A stretch of DNA of 55,845 nt from Nocardia brasiliensis IFM 10847 (lineage in GTDB: Bacteria > Actinomycetota > Actinomycetes > Mycobacteriales > Mycobacteriaceae), in assembly GCF_000710915.1 (NCBI RefSeq), contig NZ_BAUA01000165.1:1-55845 (forward strand), given 5' to 3'. The notes under the pieces were generated by a model that searched no databases, was not told the DNA's origin, and worked only from the letters and a program-made list of their open reading frames with translations. The position numbers and the translations under genes were made by a program. Below, piece by piece: positions 34,148 through 42,853 of the stretch (the first letter of the stretch is position 1; every line of letters starts with the position of its first letter).

Positions 34148-36262
34148 GTGCGTGAGTTGGTTACCGACGTCATCGATGTGGGGGCGGACTTCCCGGTCGC
34201 CCGTAAAGCGCTGTGGGATCTGTTCCTGGAACCGCAGACCTATCCACGGTTGTTCACCGGAATCGGCGCCTGCGAGCTCGTGGAGGAGAGTCCGGACAGC
34301 CGGATCGTGCGGGTGCGCATCGGCACCGCCGAATCCGGCATTCGCACGCATCAGCTGCGTCTCACCGTGCGCCGCTGGTACGAGAGCTTCGAACTGCAAT
34401 GCCCGGGTACCGGCAGTTTCGTGTCGGTCCGCCTGCGCGGCGACGAGGAGCGCACCAAGATCGTCGTCACCGTGTTCGCCCCGGGCCGGCTGCACCCCGG
34501 GATCGCCGAGGGGTCCAACGCCGCGGTGATGTCCTGGGTGAACGCCGGCCTGCGCCGGGCGGTGGACGTCATCCGCGGCGCCCGGACCTCGACCGTGGTC
34601 AACGCCGAGAACTCGCCGCTGCGCAGGCAGGTGAGCGTCGCCAAGCAGATGGTCACCGTCGGCGTCGGGCGCACCAGCAGCCTGGCGACCGGCGTGAAAC
34701 AGGCTCGTTCCCTTGCCAAGTGGGGTTTCAACCTGGCGGGCGGCTACGCGACGGCGGCCGCGTACGCACCGGACCGGATCGCGATCATCGACGATTCCGG
34801 CACCCGCACCTTCGCCGAGATGCACACGCGGACAAGCGCACTGGCCGGTGCGCTGGCCGAGCTCGACCTCGGCTTCGGCGACACCATCGGGCTGCTCGCC
34901 CGCAACCACGCCGGCATGGTCGAATGCATGGTCGCCGCAGGCAAACTCGGCGTCGACGTGGCGCTGTTGAACGTCGGACTGTCCGGCAGGCAGATCGAGG
35001 ACATCGTGCAGCGCCACCGGCTCGCCGCGCTGTTCGTCGACGGCGACCTCGAACAACTGGTCCACTACCTGCACGCCGACCTGCCGCGCTTCAACACCGA
35101 CGGCCGCCCGCCGGTGCCGGGCCGGGCCACCCTCGACGATCTCATCGCCGAGGGCGAGCGGCCGTTCCGGCTGCCGAACCGCGCGGGCAGGCTGATCGTG
35201 CTGACCTCCGGCACCAGCGGCACCCCCAAGGGCGCGCGCCGCCCGGAACCGAAGGGCTTCGGCACCATCGCCGCGCTGCTGTCGCGGATTCCGCTGCCGA
35301 TGGCGGAGCCGATGCTCATCCCCGCGCCGCTCTTCCACACCTGGGGCCTGGCCGGTTTGCAGATCAGCACACCTCTGCGCGCCACCGTCGTACTGCCGGA
35401 GCGCTTCGACGCCGAGGACTGCCTGCGGCTGGTCGCCGAGCACCGCGTGGCCAGCATGATCGTGGTGCCGACCATGGTGAACCGCATTCTCGATCTCCCG
35501 GCCGCGGTACGCGCCCGCTACGACACCTCGAGCCTGCGGGCCGTCGTCAGCTGCGGCGCGCCGCTGGCCGGGGCGACGGTGCTGCAATTCATGGATGTCT
35601 ACGGCGACATCCTCTACAACGTCTACGGTTCCACCGAGGTCTCGTGGGCCACCATCGCCACCCCCGACGACCTGCGCACCGCGCCGACCACCGCGGGCAG
35701 GCCGCCGCTCGGCACCCGCGTCGCGGTGCTCGGCCCCGATCAGCGCCCGGTGCCGCTGGGCGTCACCGGGCATATCTTCGTCGGCAACCACATGCTCTTC
35801 GACGGCTATGTGAACTCCGCGCCGCCCACCGAGGCCGACGGCATGCTCGACACCGGCGACCTCGGCTACCTCGATGTCGCGGGCCGGCTCTTCATCGCGG
35901 GACGCGACGACGAGATGATCATCTCCGGCGGCGAGAACGTCTTCCCCCGCCCGGTCGAGGAGGCCCTGGCGCATCTGCCACAGGTCAGCGAGGTCGCCGT
36001 GGTCGGCGTACCGGATCAGGAATTCGGCCAGCGGCTCGCCGCTTTCGTGGTGAAACGCGAAGGGGCGGGGTTGGATTCGGACATGATCCGGTCCTATATC
36101 CGGCATCGCCTGAGCCGCTTCTCGGTGCCGCGCGACGTCACCTTCCTGCCGACGCTGCCGCGCGGGGAAACCGGCAAGATCATCAAACATCTGCTCACCG
36201 GCGGCCCGCCGGCGGACGGTTCGGCGCAGTCCCCGCTCGGCGGGCCCCACCTGGTCACCTGA
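34148..36262 (+). CDS. SRPBCC-FadD fusion: START-like domain joined to an acyl-CoA/acyl-AMP synthetase
   Basis: About 704 residues. Residues 1-150 (VTDVIDVGADFPVARKALWD, then YESFELQCPGTGSFVSVRLR) look like a SRPBCC/polyketide-cyclase barrel; a basic linker follows, and residues about 193-700 are an ANL adenylating enzyme. Motifs are LTSGTSGTPKGARR (P-loop, from Leu352), YGSTEVSWATIA, DTGDLGYLD, GRDDEMIISGGENVFPRPVE (hinge) and the catalytic Lys677 in RGETGKIIKH. It probably activates a fatty acid as starter for the PKS, the job of FadD enzymes in mycobacterial loci; the SRPBCC part may hold the acyl substrate. GTG 34148 is chosen as the start; 34088 is also open but the extension is Arg-rich. 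It ends overlapping the convergent MFS gene by 8 bases. Confidence 0.85.
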   Translation: MRELVTDVIDVGADFPVARKALWDLFLEPQTYPRLFTGIGACELVEESPDSRIVRVRIGTAESGIRTHQLRLTVRRWYESFELQCPGTGSFVSVRLRGDEERTKIVVTVFAPGRLHPGIAEGSNAAVMSWVNAGLRRAVDVIRGARTSTVVNAENSPLRRQVSVAKQMVTVGVGRTSSLATGVKQARSLAKWGFNLAGGYATAAAYAPDRIAIIDDSGTRTFAEMHTRTSALAGALAELDLGFGDTIGLLARNHAGMVECMVAAGKLGVDVALLNVGLSGRQIEDIVQRHRLAALFVDGDLEQLVHYLHADLPRFNTDGRPPVPGRATLDDLIAEGERPFRLPNRAGRLIVLTSGTSGTPKGARRPEPKGFGTIAALLSRIPLPMAEPMLIPAPLFHTWGLAGLQISTPLRATVVLPERFDAEDCLRLVAEHRVASMIVVPTMVNRILDLPAAVRARYDTSSLRAVVSCGAPLAGATVLQFMDVYGDILYNVYGSTEVSWATIATPDDLRTAPTTAGRPPLGTRVAVLGPDQRPVPLGVTGHIFVGNHMLFDGYVNSAPPTEADGMLDTGDLGYLDVAGRLFIAGRDDEMIISGGENVFPRPVEEALAHLPQVSEVAVVGVPDQEFGQRLAAFVVKREGAGLDSDMIRSYIRHRLSRFSVPRDVTFLPTLPRGETGKIIKHLLTGGPPADGSAQSPLGGPHLVT

Positions 36263-37676
36263 GCTTGTCCGCCGGATCGGGCAGCGCGAGGGTCGCCGCG
36301 GCCACGGCGAGTGCCCCGATCGCGATGGCCGACAGCATCAGCACGCTGCCGCCCAGCGTGTGGACGCGAAAGAACACGACGCTGAGCAGCGCCAGCCCCA
36401 CCGCGTTGCCGATCTGCTCGATGGTGGGCAACTGACCGGACGCCTCGGCCATCTGACGCTCCCGCAGTCCCGACAGCATCAGCGGTTGCAACTGCACCCC
36501 GAACAGACCGACGCCGAGTCCGGACAGGAAGACCGGGCCGAGCGCCAGCGCCAGATCGACCTCCCCGTTGGTCAGGCGCAGATATCCCGCACCGACCGCG
36601 ACCAAGCCGCCGTACCCTGCGATTCCGCCCGCGAGTACCTTGACTCCCCAACGCTTTACGAGAAACGGAGAGGCCAGCGCACCCGCGCCCGCCCCGAGCG
36701 CGAACGGTGTCATCGCGATGCCGGTGCGCAGCGGCGAGAAGTGCAGGATGTCCTGCAGGGTGATCGAGACGGTGAACACGAACGCGGTGAACAACCCGAA
36801 GAAGCACGCCACCAGTCCCGCGCCGATCGCGAAACCCCGGTCGGCGAACAGATCCAGGCGCACCAGCGGGCTGCCGCCGCGCCAGACCAGCCTGCGCTCG
36901 TGGGCGAGGAACACCGCGCCCAGCGCCAGCGCCGCCGCGAGCACCGCGAAAGGCGCCGGACGCCAGCCGTTCTGCTGGATATCGACGAGCGCGGCGAGCA
37001 GAGCGAACAGGCTGACGGTGGACAGCGCCACCCCGCCGAGATCGAGCCGGTCGCGTTCCGGCGGCCGCTCGAGCCGCAGGTATCGGTACCCGAGTGCGAA
37101 GGCGAGCAGCCCGATCGGCAGGTTCATCAGAAACACCGAATGCCAACCGAGACCGGCGATATCGGCCGTGACCAGCGCGCCGCCGACGATCGGTCCGAGC
37201 ATGCCCGCGAAGCCCGCGGTCGCACCGTAGAGCGCGAACACCAGCTGGTGCCGGCTCGGCGGGAAGCTCGCGATCAGGATGGCGATGGTCTGTGCGGCCA
37301 TGCCGGCGCCCGCGGCGCCCTGGAAGATACGCGCGATCACCAATTCCACGGCACTGGTGGATATTCCGCACCACACCGAGAACACCGTGAAAGCTGTGAC
37401 CGACACCAGGAACACCGCGCGACGACCCAGGATGGCCCCCATCCGCGCCGCGGTCAGCAAGGTACAGGCGAAGGCGAGCGAATAGCCGGACACCACCAGC
37501 AACTGCTGTGCCGCCGATGCGTTCAGCTCGTGGGTCAGTTCCGGCAGCGCGGTATTGACGATGGTCACGTCGATCATCTGCATGAACACCGCGATCAGGC
37601 AGCCGGTGAACGCGAGCCACGCGTCGAGGCCGCCCGCGAGCCGGATATCGGGCAGCTTGGCGCCGAGCGCCCTCAC
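36255..37676 (-). CDS. MFS exporter, DHA2 (14-helix) family
   Basis: A 473-residue drug:proton antiporter-like protein. Family features are MQMIDVTIVNTALPELTHEL in helix 1 (motif D1), the helix 2-3 loop with ARMGAILGRRAVFLV (motif A), and the motif C-like GMLGPIVGGALVTADIAGLG. Its GTG start at 37676 overlaps the stop of the antigen-85-like gene (GTGA), so it is co-translated with a secreted esterase, which is odd for a drug pump and suggests export of a lipid or glycolipid precursor. The C-terminal end overlaps the FadD gene from the other strand. Confidence 0.83.
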   Translation of the reverse strand: MRALGAKLPDIRLAGGLDAWLAFTGCLIAVFMQMIDVTIVNTALPELTHELNASAAQQLLVVSGYSLAFACTLLTAARMGAILGRRAVFLVSVTAFTVFSVWCGISTSAVELVIARIFQGAAGAGMAAQTIAILIASFPPSRHQLVFALYGATAGFAGMLGPIVGGALVTADIAGLGWHSVFLMNLPIGLLAFALGYRYLRLERPPERDRLDLGGVALSTVSLFALLAALVDIQQNGWRPAPFAVLAAALALGAVFLAHERRLVWRGGSPLVRLDLFADRGFAIGAGLVACFFGLFTAFVFTVSITLQDILHFSPLRTGIAMTPFALGAGAGALASPFLVKRWGVKVLAGGIAGYGGLVAVGAGYLRLTNGEVDLALALGPVFLSGLGVGLFGVQLQPLMLSGLRERQMAEASGQLPTIEQIGNAVGLALLSVVFFRVHTLGGSVLMLSAIAIGALAVAAATLALPDPADKLR

Positions 37677-38683
37677 CGGTTCAGCGCCGCACTGAAGATC
37701 GGCCAGGAGTTGTGCAGGTCCTGCTGCCAGTAACCCCACGAGTGCGTGCCCGTCGCGCGCAGGTCGACGGTCGCCGGAATACGCAACTCCCGCAACCGGT
37801 CTCGCAGTTGCCGGGTGCAGACGGCCGCGATGGCCTCGAGCGGTGCGCCGAAGATCAGCTGATAGGTCAGTTGCAGCAGATCGCCGCGGACGCCGTCGAC
37901 GGTGTCGTAGGGTCCGGGACTGCCGTTCCCGCTGGCCACGTATATTGCTGTGCCACGCAGCTTTTCGGCGTGCAAGTAGGGATCGTTGGCGGCCCACGCG
38001 GGATCGCTCGGCGGGCCCCACATGTTCACCGGATTGCCCTGTTGACTGGCCACCACCGCGTTGACCACGGCCTGACCGCGCGCGTCGCTGGTACGTACGC
38101 ACCCGCTGTACGAACCGATCGCGCGATACACCCCGGGCGCGGACAGAGCCAGCTGGAACACGGCCGTGCCCGCCATCGAGATGCCCGCGATCGCGTTCGC
38201 GCCCGTCGTGTTCAGCATGGCGTCGACGATCGGCGGCAGCTCGCGTGTGAGGAAGGTGGCCCAGCGCTGCTTGCCCAGCGCCGGATCGTCGGCGCGCCAG
38301 TCGGTGAAGTAGCTGCCCTCGCCGCCGAACGGGATGACGATATTGACCTGTTTGTCGGCGAAGAACTCCGCGACATCGGTCGCGTCGGCCCAATTTCGAT
38401 CTATCCCGCCGTCCGCGCCGTTGAGCAGATACAGTGTCGGCGCCGGTTTCGAATCATCCGGTGCCCGAAGCACTTTCAAGGCCACCGCTTTTCCCATCAA
38501 CGCGGAGTGGACGCTCATGTCGATGCCTGCCCGACCCTCGGCGAAGCTCAGCACGCGCGAGCCGTCCGGTGCCGTCACCGGCGGCTCGGCGCGTGCGGTG
38601 CTCACGAGCAGCGCGCCCACCAGCACCGCGGTCGCGCACCGTGCCGCGACCACCGACGCGCCCCGGAAAATCCGATCGACCAC
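37673..38683 (-). CDS. Secreted antigen-85-like esterase (mycolyltransferase-like), copy B
   Basis: A 336-residue paralogue of copy A. Signal peptide 1-32 (VLVGALLVSTARA), LYLLNGADGG, PFGGEGSYFTDW, nucleophile Ser169 in AGISMAGTAV, and the His motif THSWGYWQQDLHNSWP. The blocks GCVRTSD, WGPP-DPAWAANDPYLHA and RLRELRIPAT are nearly identical in the two copies, pointing to duplication. GTG start with GGAGG six bases upstream. It is coupled to the MFS exporter by a GTGA overlap, so a substrate could be exported and then transferred to an acceptor in the wall. Confidence 0.87.
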   Translation of the reverse strand: MVDRIFRGASVVAARCATAVLVGALLVSTARAEPPVTAPDGSRVLSFAEGRAGIDMSVHSALMGKAVALKVLRAPDDSKPAPTLYLLNGADGGIDRNWADATDVAEFFADKQVNIVIPFGGEGSYFTDWRADDPALGKQRWATFLTRELPPIVDAMLNTTGANAIAGISMAGTAVFQLALSAPGVYRAIGSYSGCVRTSDARGQAVVNAVVASQQGNPVNMWGPPSDPAWAANDPYLHAEKLRGTAIYVASGNGSPGPYDTVDGVRGDLLQLTYQLIFGAPLEAIAAVCTRQLRDRLRELRIPATVDLRATGTHSWGYWQQDLHNSWPIFSAALNR

Positions 38684-38855
38684 GCGGCACCTCCGGCCAC
38701 TTCGTGCACTCGTCCGATGTGCGCAGACGCTAACGGGCCCCGGTCGCCCCGGCCCGTCCTTCCCGAATTCCTTGGGACACCTGACCGACCGTCACCGCGG
38801 GCTCCTGGTGTCGATCACAACGGGCGCGCACCCGGATTCGACCGGCGGCAAATGG

Positions 38856-38884
38856 TTGACTCATTCCAGAAAACGGACAAGACT
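38856..38884 (+). promoter_or_regulatory. Leaderless furA-katG promoter
   Basis: TTGACT (38856-38861), a 17-base spacer, then AAGACT (38879-38884) with the furA GTG 7 bases later at 38892. The spacing predicts transcription starting at the start codon, as described for mycobacterial furA; the AT-rich spacer is where FurA binds there. Confidence 0.6.
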
Positions 38885-38891
38885 CTGGTTC

Positions 38892-39335
38892 GTGCCTACG
38901 GCCATGGAATTCCAGCAGATGCTGCGGGGAGTTTCGCTGCGCGTGACCGCGCCCCGGGTCGCGGTACTGAGCGCCGTACACGAGCACCCGCACGCCGACA
39001 CCGATTCCATCATCCGGGCCGTGCGCTCGCGCCTGTCCGCGGTGTCGCACCAGGCGGTGTACGACTCGCTGCACACCCTCACCGCCGCCGGCCTGCTGCG
39101 CTGCATCCAGCCGTCCGGTTCGGTGGCGCGGTACGAGACCCGGGTCGGCGACAACCACCATCACGTCGTGTGCCGCCACTGCGGCCGGATCGCCGACGTC
39201 GACTGCGCGATCGGCGAAGCGCCCTGCCTGTCCGCGTCCGACGACAGCGGCTTCGCCATCGACGAGGCCGAAGTCATCTATTGGGGCCGCTGCCCCGACT
39301 GTGCGGCGGAGACCGCCGCTCCACCACGTCCCTGA
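38892..39335 (+). CDS. furA: FurA-type redox/metal-responsive repressor
   Basis: A 147-residue Fur-family repressor. The winged helix (LRVTAPRVAVLSAVHEHPHA, then SHQAVYDSLHTLTAAGLLRC) and the dimer domain (RVGDNHHHVVCRHCGRIADV and VIYWGRCPDC) match mycobacterial FurA nearly block by block, including the Cys-x-x-Cys pairs. It controls katG in response to oxidants and metal. GTG 38892 is supported by a leaderless promoter; ATG 38904 is the alternative. katG follows after 35 bases on the same transcript. Confidence 0.92.
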   Translation: MPTAMEFQQMLRGVSLRVTAPRVAVLSAVHEHPHADTDSIIRAVRSRLSAVSHQAVYDSLHTLTAAGLLRCIQPSGSVARYETRVGDNHHHVVCRHCGRIADVDCAIGEAPCLSASDDSGFAIDEAEVIYWGRCPDCAAETAAPPRP

Positions 39336-39370
39336 CCACAGCCCGCACTACTCATCAAGGAAGGAATACC

Positions 39371-41596
39371 GTGACGTCCGACAACCGTCCACCTACTCCT
39401 GATACCGAAACTCGCAGCGCGAGCGAGAGCGAGAACCCGGCGATCCCGTCTCCGACGCCGCAGACCGACCACCGCCCCCGCACCAACAAGGACTGGTGGC
39501 CGGAGCAGATCGATCTCTCGGTGCTGCACGCGCATTCGTCCAAGTCGAACCCGCTCGGCGAGGATTTCAACTACGCTGAAGAGTTCAAGAAGCTCGATGT
39601 CGAAGCGCTGAAGGCGGACGTCGCGGCGGTCCTGACCGACTCGCAGGACTGGTGGCCCGCCGACTACGGCAACTACGGCGGCCTGTTCATCCGGATGAGC
39701 TGGCACGCCGCGGGCACCTACCGCATCGCCGACGGCCGTGGTGGCGGCGGGCAGGGCGCGCAGCGGTTCGCCCCGCTCAACAGCTGGCCCGACAACGCGA
39801 ACCTGGACAAGGCGCGCCGGCTGCTGTGGCCGGTCAAGCAGAAGTACGGCAACAAGATCTCCTGGGCCGACCTGCTGGTGTTCGCGGGCAACGTGGCACT
39901 GGACTCGATGGGCTTCCAGACCTTCGGCTTCGGCTTCGGCCGCCCCGACATCTGGGAACCCGAAGAGATCTTCTGGGGTCCGGAGGACACCTGGCTCGGC
40001 GACGAGCGCTACAGCGGTGACCGTGAGCTCTCGGGCCCGCTCGGCGCGGTCCAGATGGGCCTGATCTACGTGAATCCGGAAGGGCCGAACGGTCGGCCCG
40101 ATCCGGTCGCCTCGGCGCGCGATATCCGAGAGACGTTCGGCCGCATGGCGATGAACGACGAGGAGACCGCGGCGCTCATCGTCGGCGGCCACAGCTTCGG
40201 CAAGACGCACGGCGCGGGCAACCCCGACCTGGTGGGCGCCGAACCCGAAGCCGCGCCGATCGAGCAGCAGGGCCTCGGCTGGAAGAGCGCCCACGGTACC
40301 GGCAAGGGCAAGGACGCCATCACCAGCGGCCTGGAGGTGGTGTGGACGTCCACGCCGACCCAGTGGGGCAACGGGTTCCTGCAGAACTTGTACGGCTACG
40401 AGTGGGAGCTGACCAAGAGCCCCGCCGGCGCGTGGCAGTGGAAGCCGAAGGACGGCGCGGGCGAGGGCACCATCCCCGATCCGTTCGGCGGTCCCGGCCG
40501 CACCCCGACCATGCTGACCTCGGACCTGGCCCTGCGCGAAGACCCGATCTATCGGGAGATCACCAGCCGCTGGCTGGAACACCCCGAAGAGCTGTCCGTG
40601 GCGTTCGCCAAGGCCTGGTACAAGCTGCTGCATCGCGACATGGGTCCGATCAGCCGCTACCTCGGCCCGTGGGTGCCCGAACCGCAGCTCTGGCAGGACC
40701 CGGTTCCGGCCGTCGATCACGCGCTGATCGATGCACAGGACATCGAGGCGCTCAAGAGCAAGGTGCTCGAATCCGGCCTGTCGGTGGCACAGCTCGTCAA
40801 GACGGCCTGGGCCTCCGCGTCGAGCTTCCGCAGCACCGACAAGCGCGGCGGCGCGAACGGCGCCCGGATCCGGCTCGAGCCCCAAAAGAACTGGGAGCTC
40901 AACGAACCCGCCGAACTGGCCAAGGTGCTGCCGGTGCTGGAGCAGATCCAGCAGGACTTCAACGGCTCAGCCGCCGGCGGCAAGCAGGTCTCGCTGGCCG
41001 ACCTGATCATCCTCGCCGGTTCCGCGGCGATCGAGAAGGCGGCCAAGGACGCTGGGCACGCCGTGACGGTGCCGTTCGCCCCCGGACGCACCGACGCGAC
41101 GCAGGAGAACACCGACGTCGAGTCGTTCGCGGTGCTCGAACCGCGGGCCGACGGTTTCCGCAACTACGTGCGGGCCGGTGAGAAGGCGCCGCTGGAGCGG
41201 CTGCTGCTCGAGCGGGCCTACCTGCTCGACGTCACGGCGCCGGAGCTGACGGTGCTCATCGGTGGTCTGCGCGCGCTGGGCGCCAACTACGGCGGCTCCG
41301 AGCACGGCGTCTTCACCCAGCGTCCGGGCACGCTGACCAACGACTTCTTCGTCAACCTTCTCGACCAGAGCGTCGAGTGGAAGGCCTCGGAGTCGGCGGA
41401 GAACGTCTACCAGGGTGTGCGGGCGGGTCAGCCCACCTGGACCGCGACCGCCAACGACCTCATCTTCGGCTCGCATTCGCAGTTGCGCGCGATCGCCGAG
41501 GTCTACGCACAGCAGGACGCGGGCCAGCGGTTCGTCGACGACTTCGTCGCCGCGTGGGTCAAGGTCGTCAACAGCGACCGGTTCGACCTCGCCTGA
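39371..41596 (+). CDS. katG: Catalase-peroxidase KatG
   Basis: A 741-residue bifunctional haem catalase-peroxidase that removes hydrogen peroxide. Distal site FIRMSWHAAGTYR (Arg, Trp, His), the crosslinked Tyr in GLIYVNPEGPNG, and proximal His in LIVGGHSFGKTHGAG are all present, as are the N-terminal catalytic and C-terminal degenerate halves. Ser319 in DAITSGLEVVWT corresponds to Ser315 of M. tuberculosis KatG, the main isoniazid-resistance site there, and is wild-type. GTG start with AAGGAAGG upstream. Co-transcribed with furA and followed by a strong terminator. Confidence 0.97.
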   Translation: MTSDNRPPTPDTETRSASESENPAIPSPTPQTDHRPRTNKDWWPEQIDLSVLHAHSSKSNPLGEDFNYAEEFKKLDVEALKADVAAVLTDSQDWWPADYGNYGGLFIRMSWHAAGTYRIADGRGGGGQGAQRFAPLNSWPDNANLDKARRLLWPVKQKYGNKISWADLLVFAGNVALDSMGFQTFGFGFGRPDIWEPEEIFWGPEDTWLGDERYSGDRELSGPLGAVQMGLIYVNPEGPNGRPDPVASARDIRETFGRMAMNDEETAALIVGGHSFGKTHGAGNPDLVGAEPEAAPIEQQGLGWKSAHGTGKGKDAITSGLEVVWTSTPTQWGNGFLQNLYGYEWELTKSPAGAWQWKPKDGAGEGTIPDPFGGPGRTPTMLTSDLALREDPIYREITSRWLEHPEELSVAFAKAWYKLLHRDMGPISRYLGPWVPEPQLWQDPVPAVDHALIDAQDIEALKSKVLESGLSVAQLVKTAWASASSFRSTDKRGGANGARIRLEPQKNWELNEPAELAKVLPVLEQIQQDFNGSAAGGKQVSLADLIILAGSAAIEKAAKDAGHAVTVPFAPGRTDATQENTDVESFAVLEPRADGFRNYVRAGEKAPLERLLLERAYLLDVTAPELTVLIGGLRALGANYGGSEHGVFTQRPGTLTNDFFVNLLDQSVEWKASESAENVYQGVRAGQPTWTATANDLIFGSHSQLRAIAEVYAQQDAGQRFVDDFVAAWVKVVNSDRFDLA

Positions 41597-41610
41597 TAGT
41601 CGATCGAAGA

Positions 41611-41638
41611 ACAGGCCGCTCCTTCGGGGGCGGCCTGT
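41611..41638 (+). terminator. Strong rho-independent terminator after katG
   Basis: ACAGGCCGCTCC-TTCG-GGGGCGGCCTGT: a 12-bp stem (one G-U pair) with a UUCG tetraloop followed by TTTC, 15 bases after the katG stop. Confidence 0.9.
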
Positions 41639-41654
41639 TTCATGCTGCTCGCGA

Positions 41655-41695
41655 GTGACTTTCGCCCTTCCGATTCGGGTCCGAGTCCCGTATCG
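41655..41695 (+). promoter_or_regulatory. Two DevR/DosR-box-like sequences before the nitroreductase
   Basis: GTGACTTTCGCCCT (41655-41668) matches the DosR core GGGACTTTAGTCCC at 10 of 14 positions. About 21 bases on, CGATTCGGGTCCGAGTCCCGTATCG (41671-41695, split here as CGATTCGGG plus CCCGTATCG arms) is an imperfect dyad containing AGTCCC. Tandem boxes are usual for acg-type nitroreductases in mycobacteria. Confidence 0.4.
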
Positions 41696-41726
41696 GCGGT
41701 CCGCCTGAGCACCGGACACTGGATCC

Positions 41727-42729
41727 ATGACCGCAAGCGACGCACTCCCCCGGACACTGGCGCCGGATCAGCCGACGCTCACGGCGGCCGTGCGACTGGC
41801 GGGGCGGGCGCCCTCGGTGCACAACACACAGCCGTGGCGGTGGGTGTTCGACGGCACCTACCTGCATCTGCATCGAGACGACGACCGGCTCCTCGCCTCG
41901 ACCGACCCGCGCGGCAGGCAGCTGGTGATCAGCTGCGGGGCGGTGCTGCATCATCTGCGCACCGCGCTCGCCGTGCGGGGCTGGCACACCGACGTCGTCC
42001 GGCTGCCGGATCCAGCCCGGCCCGATCGCTTGGCGACGGTCTCGTTCCGGCCGTGGCCGGATCCGCCGGCCGGCGTGCACGCCAGGGCCAGGGTGATCGA
42101 GCTACGGCGGACCGATCGGCTGCCGATGCTGCCGCCGCGGGACTGGCCCGAATTCCTGCACGCCGCACGGTTGCTCACCAATCCGCATCACATCGAACTC
42201 GATGTGCTCGGCCCCGCGGCGAGCCCGCGCCTCGCGCTCGCGGCGCAGCGGACGACCGCGCTGCATCGGTACGACATGGAGTATCAGGCCGAATTGCACT
42301 GGTGGACCGGGCATTCCGATCTGGTCGACGGGGTGCCGCGCAGCGCCATGATCTCCCGTGAGGAGGCCGCTCGCGTGCCCGTCGGACGCACGTTCCCCGC
42401 CACGGCGCAGTCCGAGCGCCGCGCGGCGACCGAGGACCGTGCGCGGCTGGTGGTGCTCAGCTCCGCCGCCGACTCGGTCCGCGAGTGGTTGCACACGGGC
42501 GAGGCGCTCTCGGCGGTGCTGCTGGAAGCCACCGCGGCGGGGCTGGCCACCTGCACGCTCACCCACATCAACCGAAATGGCCACCGCTCGAAGGACGATC
42601 GCGAACCTGCTGCCCCATCCCGGCACCCCGCAGGTCGTGCTCCGGATCGGCGTCGCACCCGACAGCGAGGCGCCAGTCCTCTCGCGGCGCCGCCCGGTCT
42701 CCGACATCCTGTCGTTTCGTCAGGGATAA
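41727..42729 (+). pseudogene. Acg-family nitroreductase, apparent frameshift near the 3' end
   Basis: The first 280 codons encode an Acg-type (Rv2032/Rv3131-like) nitroreductase-fold protein: VRLAGRAPSVHNTQPWRWVF near residue 22-41 is the family signature, and HTGEALSAVLLEATAAGLAT followed by CTLTHI lies near the C-terminus. At 42570-42571 the frame is lost; the +1 frame continues correctly (TEMATARRTIANLLPHPGTP, then VVLRIGVAPDSEAP) to TAA at 42727. Removing one A gives an intact protein of about 333 residues. Without the repair the frame runs 110 nonsense residues into the next gene. Acg proteins are flavin-binding, DosR-induced proteins of unknown reaction in mycobacteria. Confidence 0.75.
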
Positions 42730-42742
42730 CGACAGGACCGGC

Positions 42743-42780
42743 CCGGGGCACGGCTTCGCCCGTTAGTCGTGGTGCCCCGG
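42743..42780 (+). terminator. Hairpin after the nitroreductase gene
   Basis: CCGGGGCAC and GTGCCCCGG form a perfect 9-bp stem with a 20-base loop, starting 13 bases after the TAA at 42727-42729. Confidence 0.6.
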
Positions 42781-42853
42781 CGCCTGCCCAGTGGTCTGTT
42801 CTGTTGTGCTGCGGCAGAATGGATCCCGGTGGGATCGGCGATGGGGGTAGGCC

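Noticed and set aside
36255..38393. A 712-codon frame that could suggest an esterase-MFS fusion
   Set aside because: The first 239 codons are out of frame with the intact antigen-85-like gene; the MFS protein starts at GTG 37676 with a GTGA overlap.
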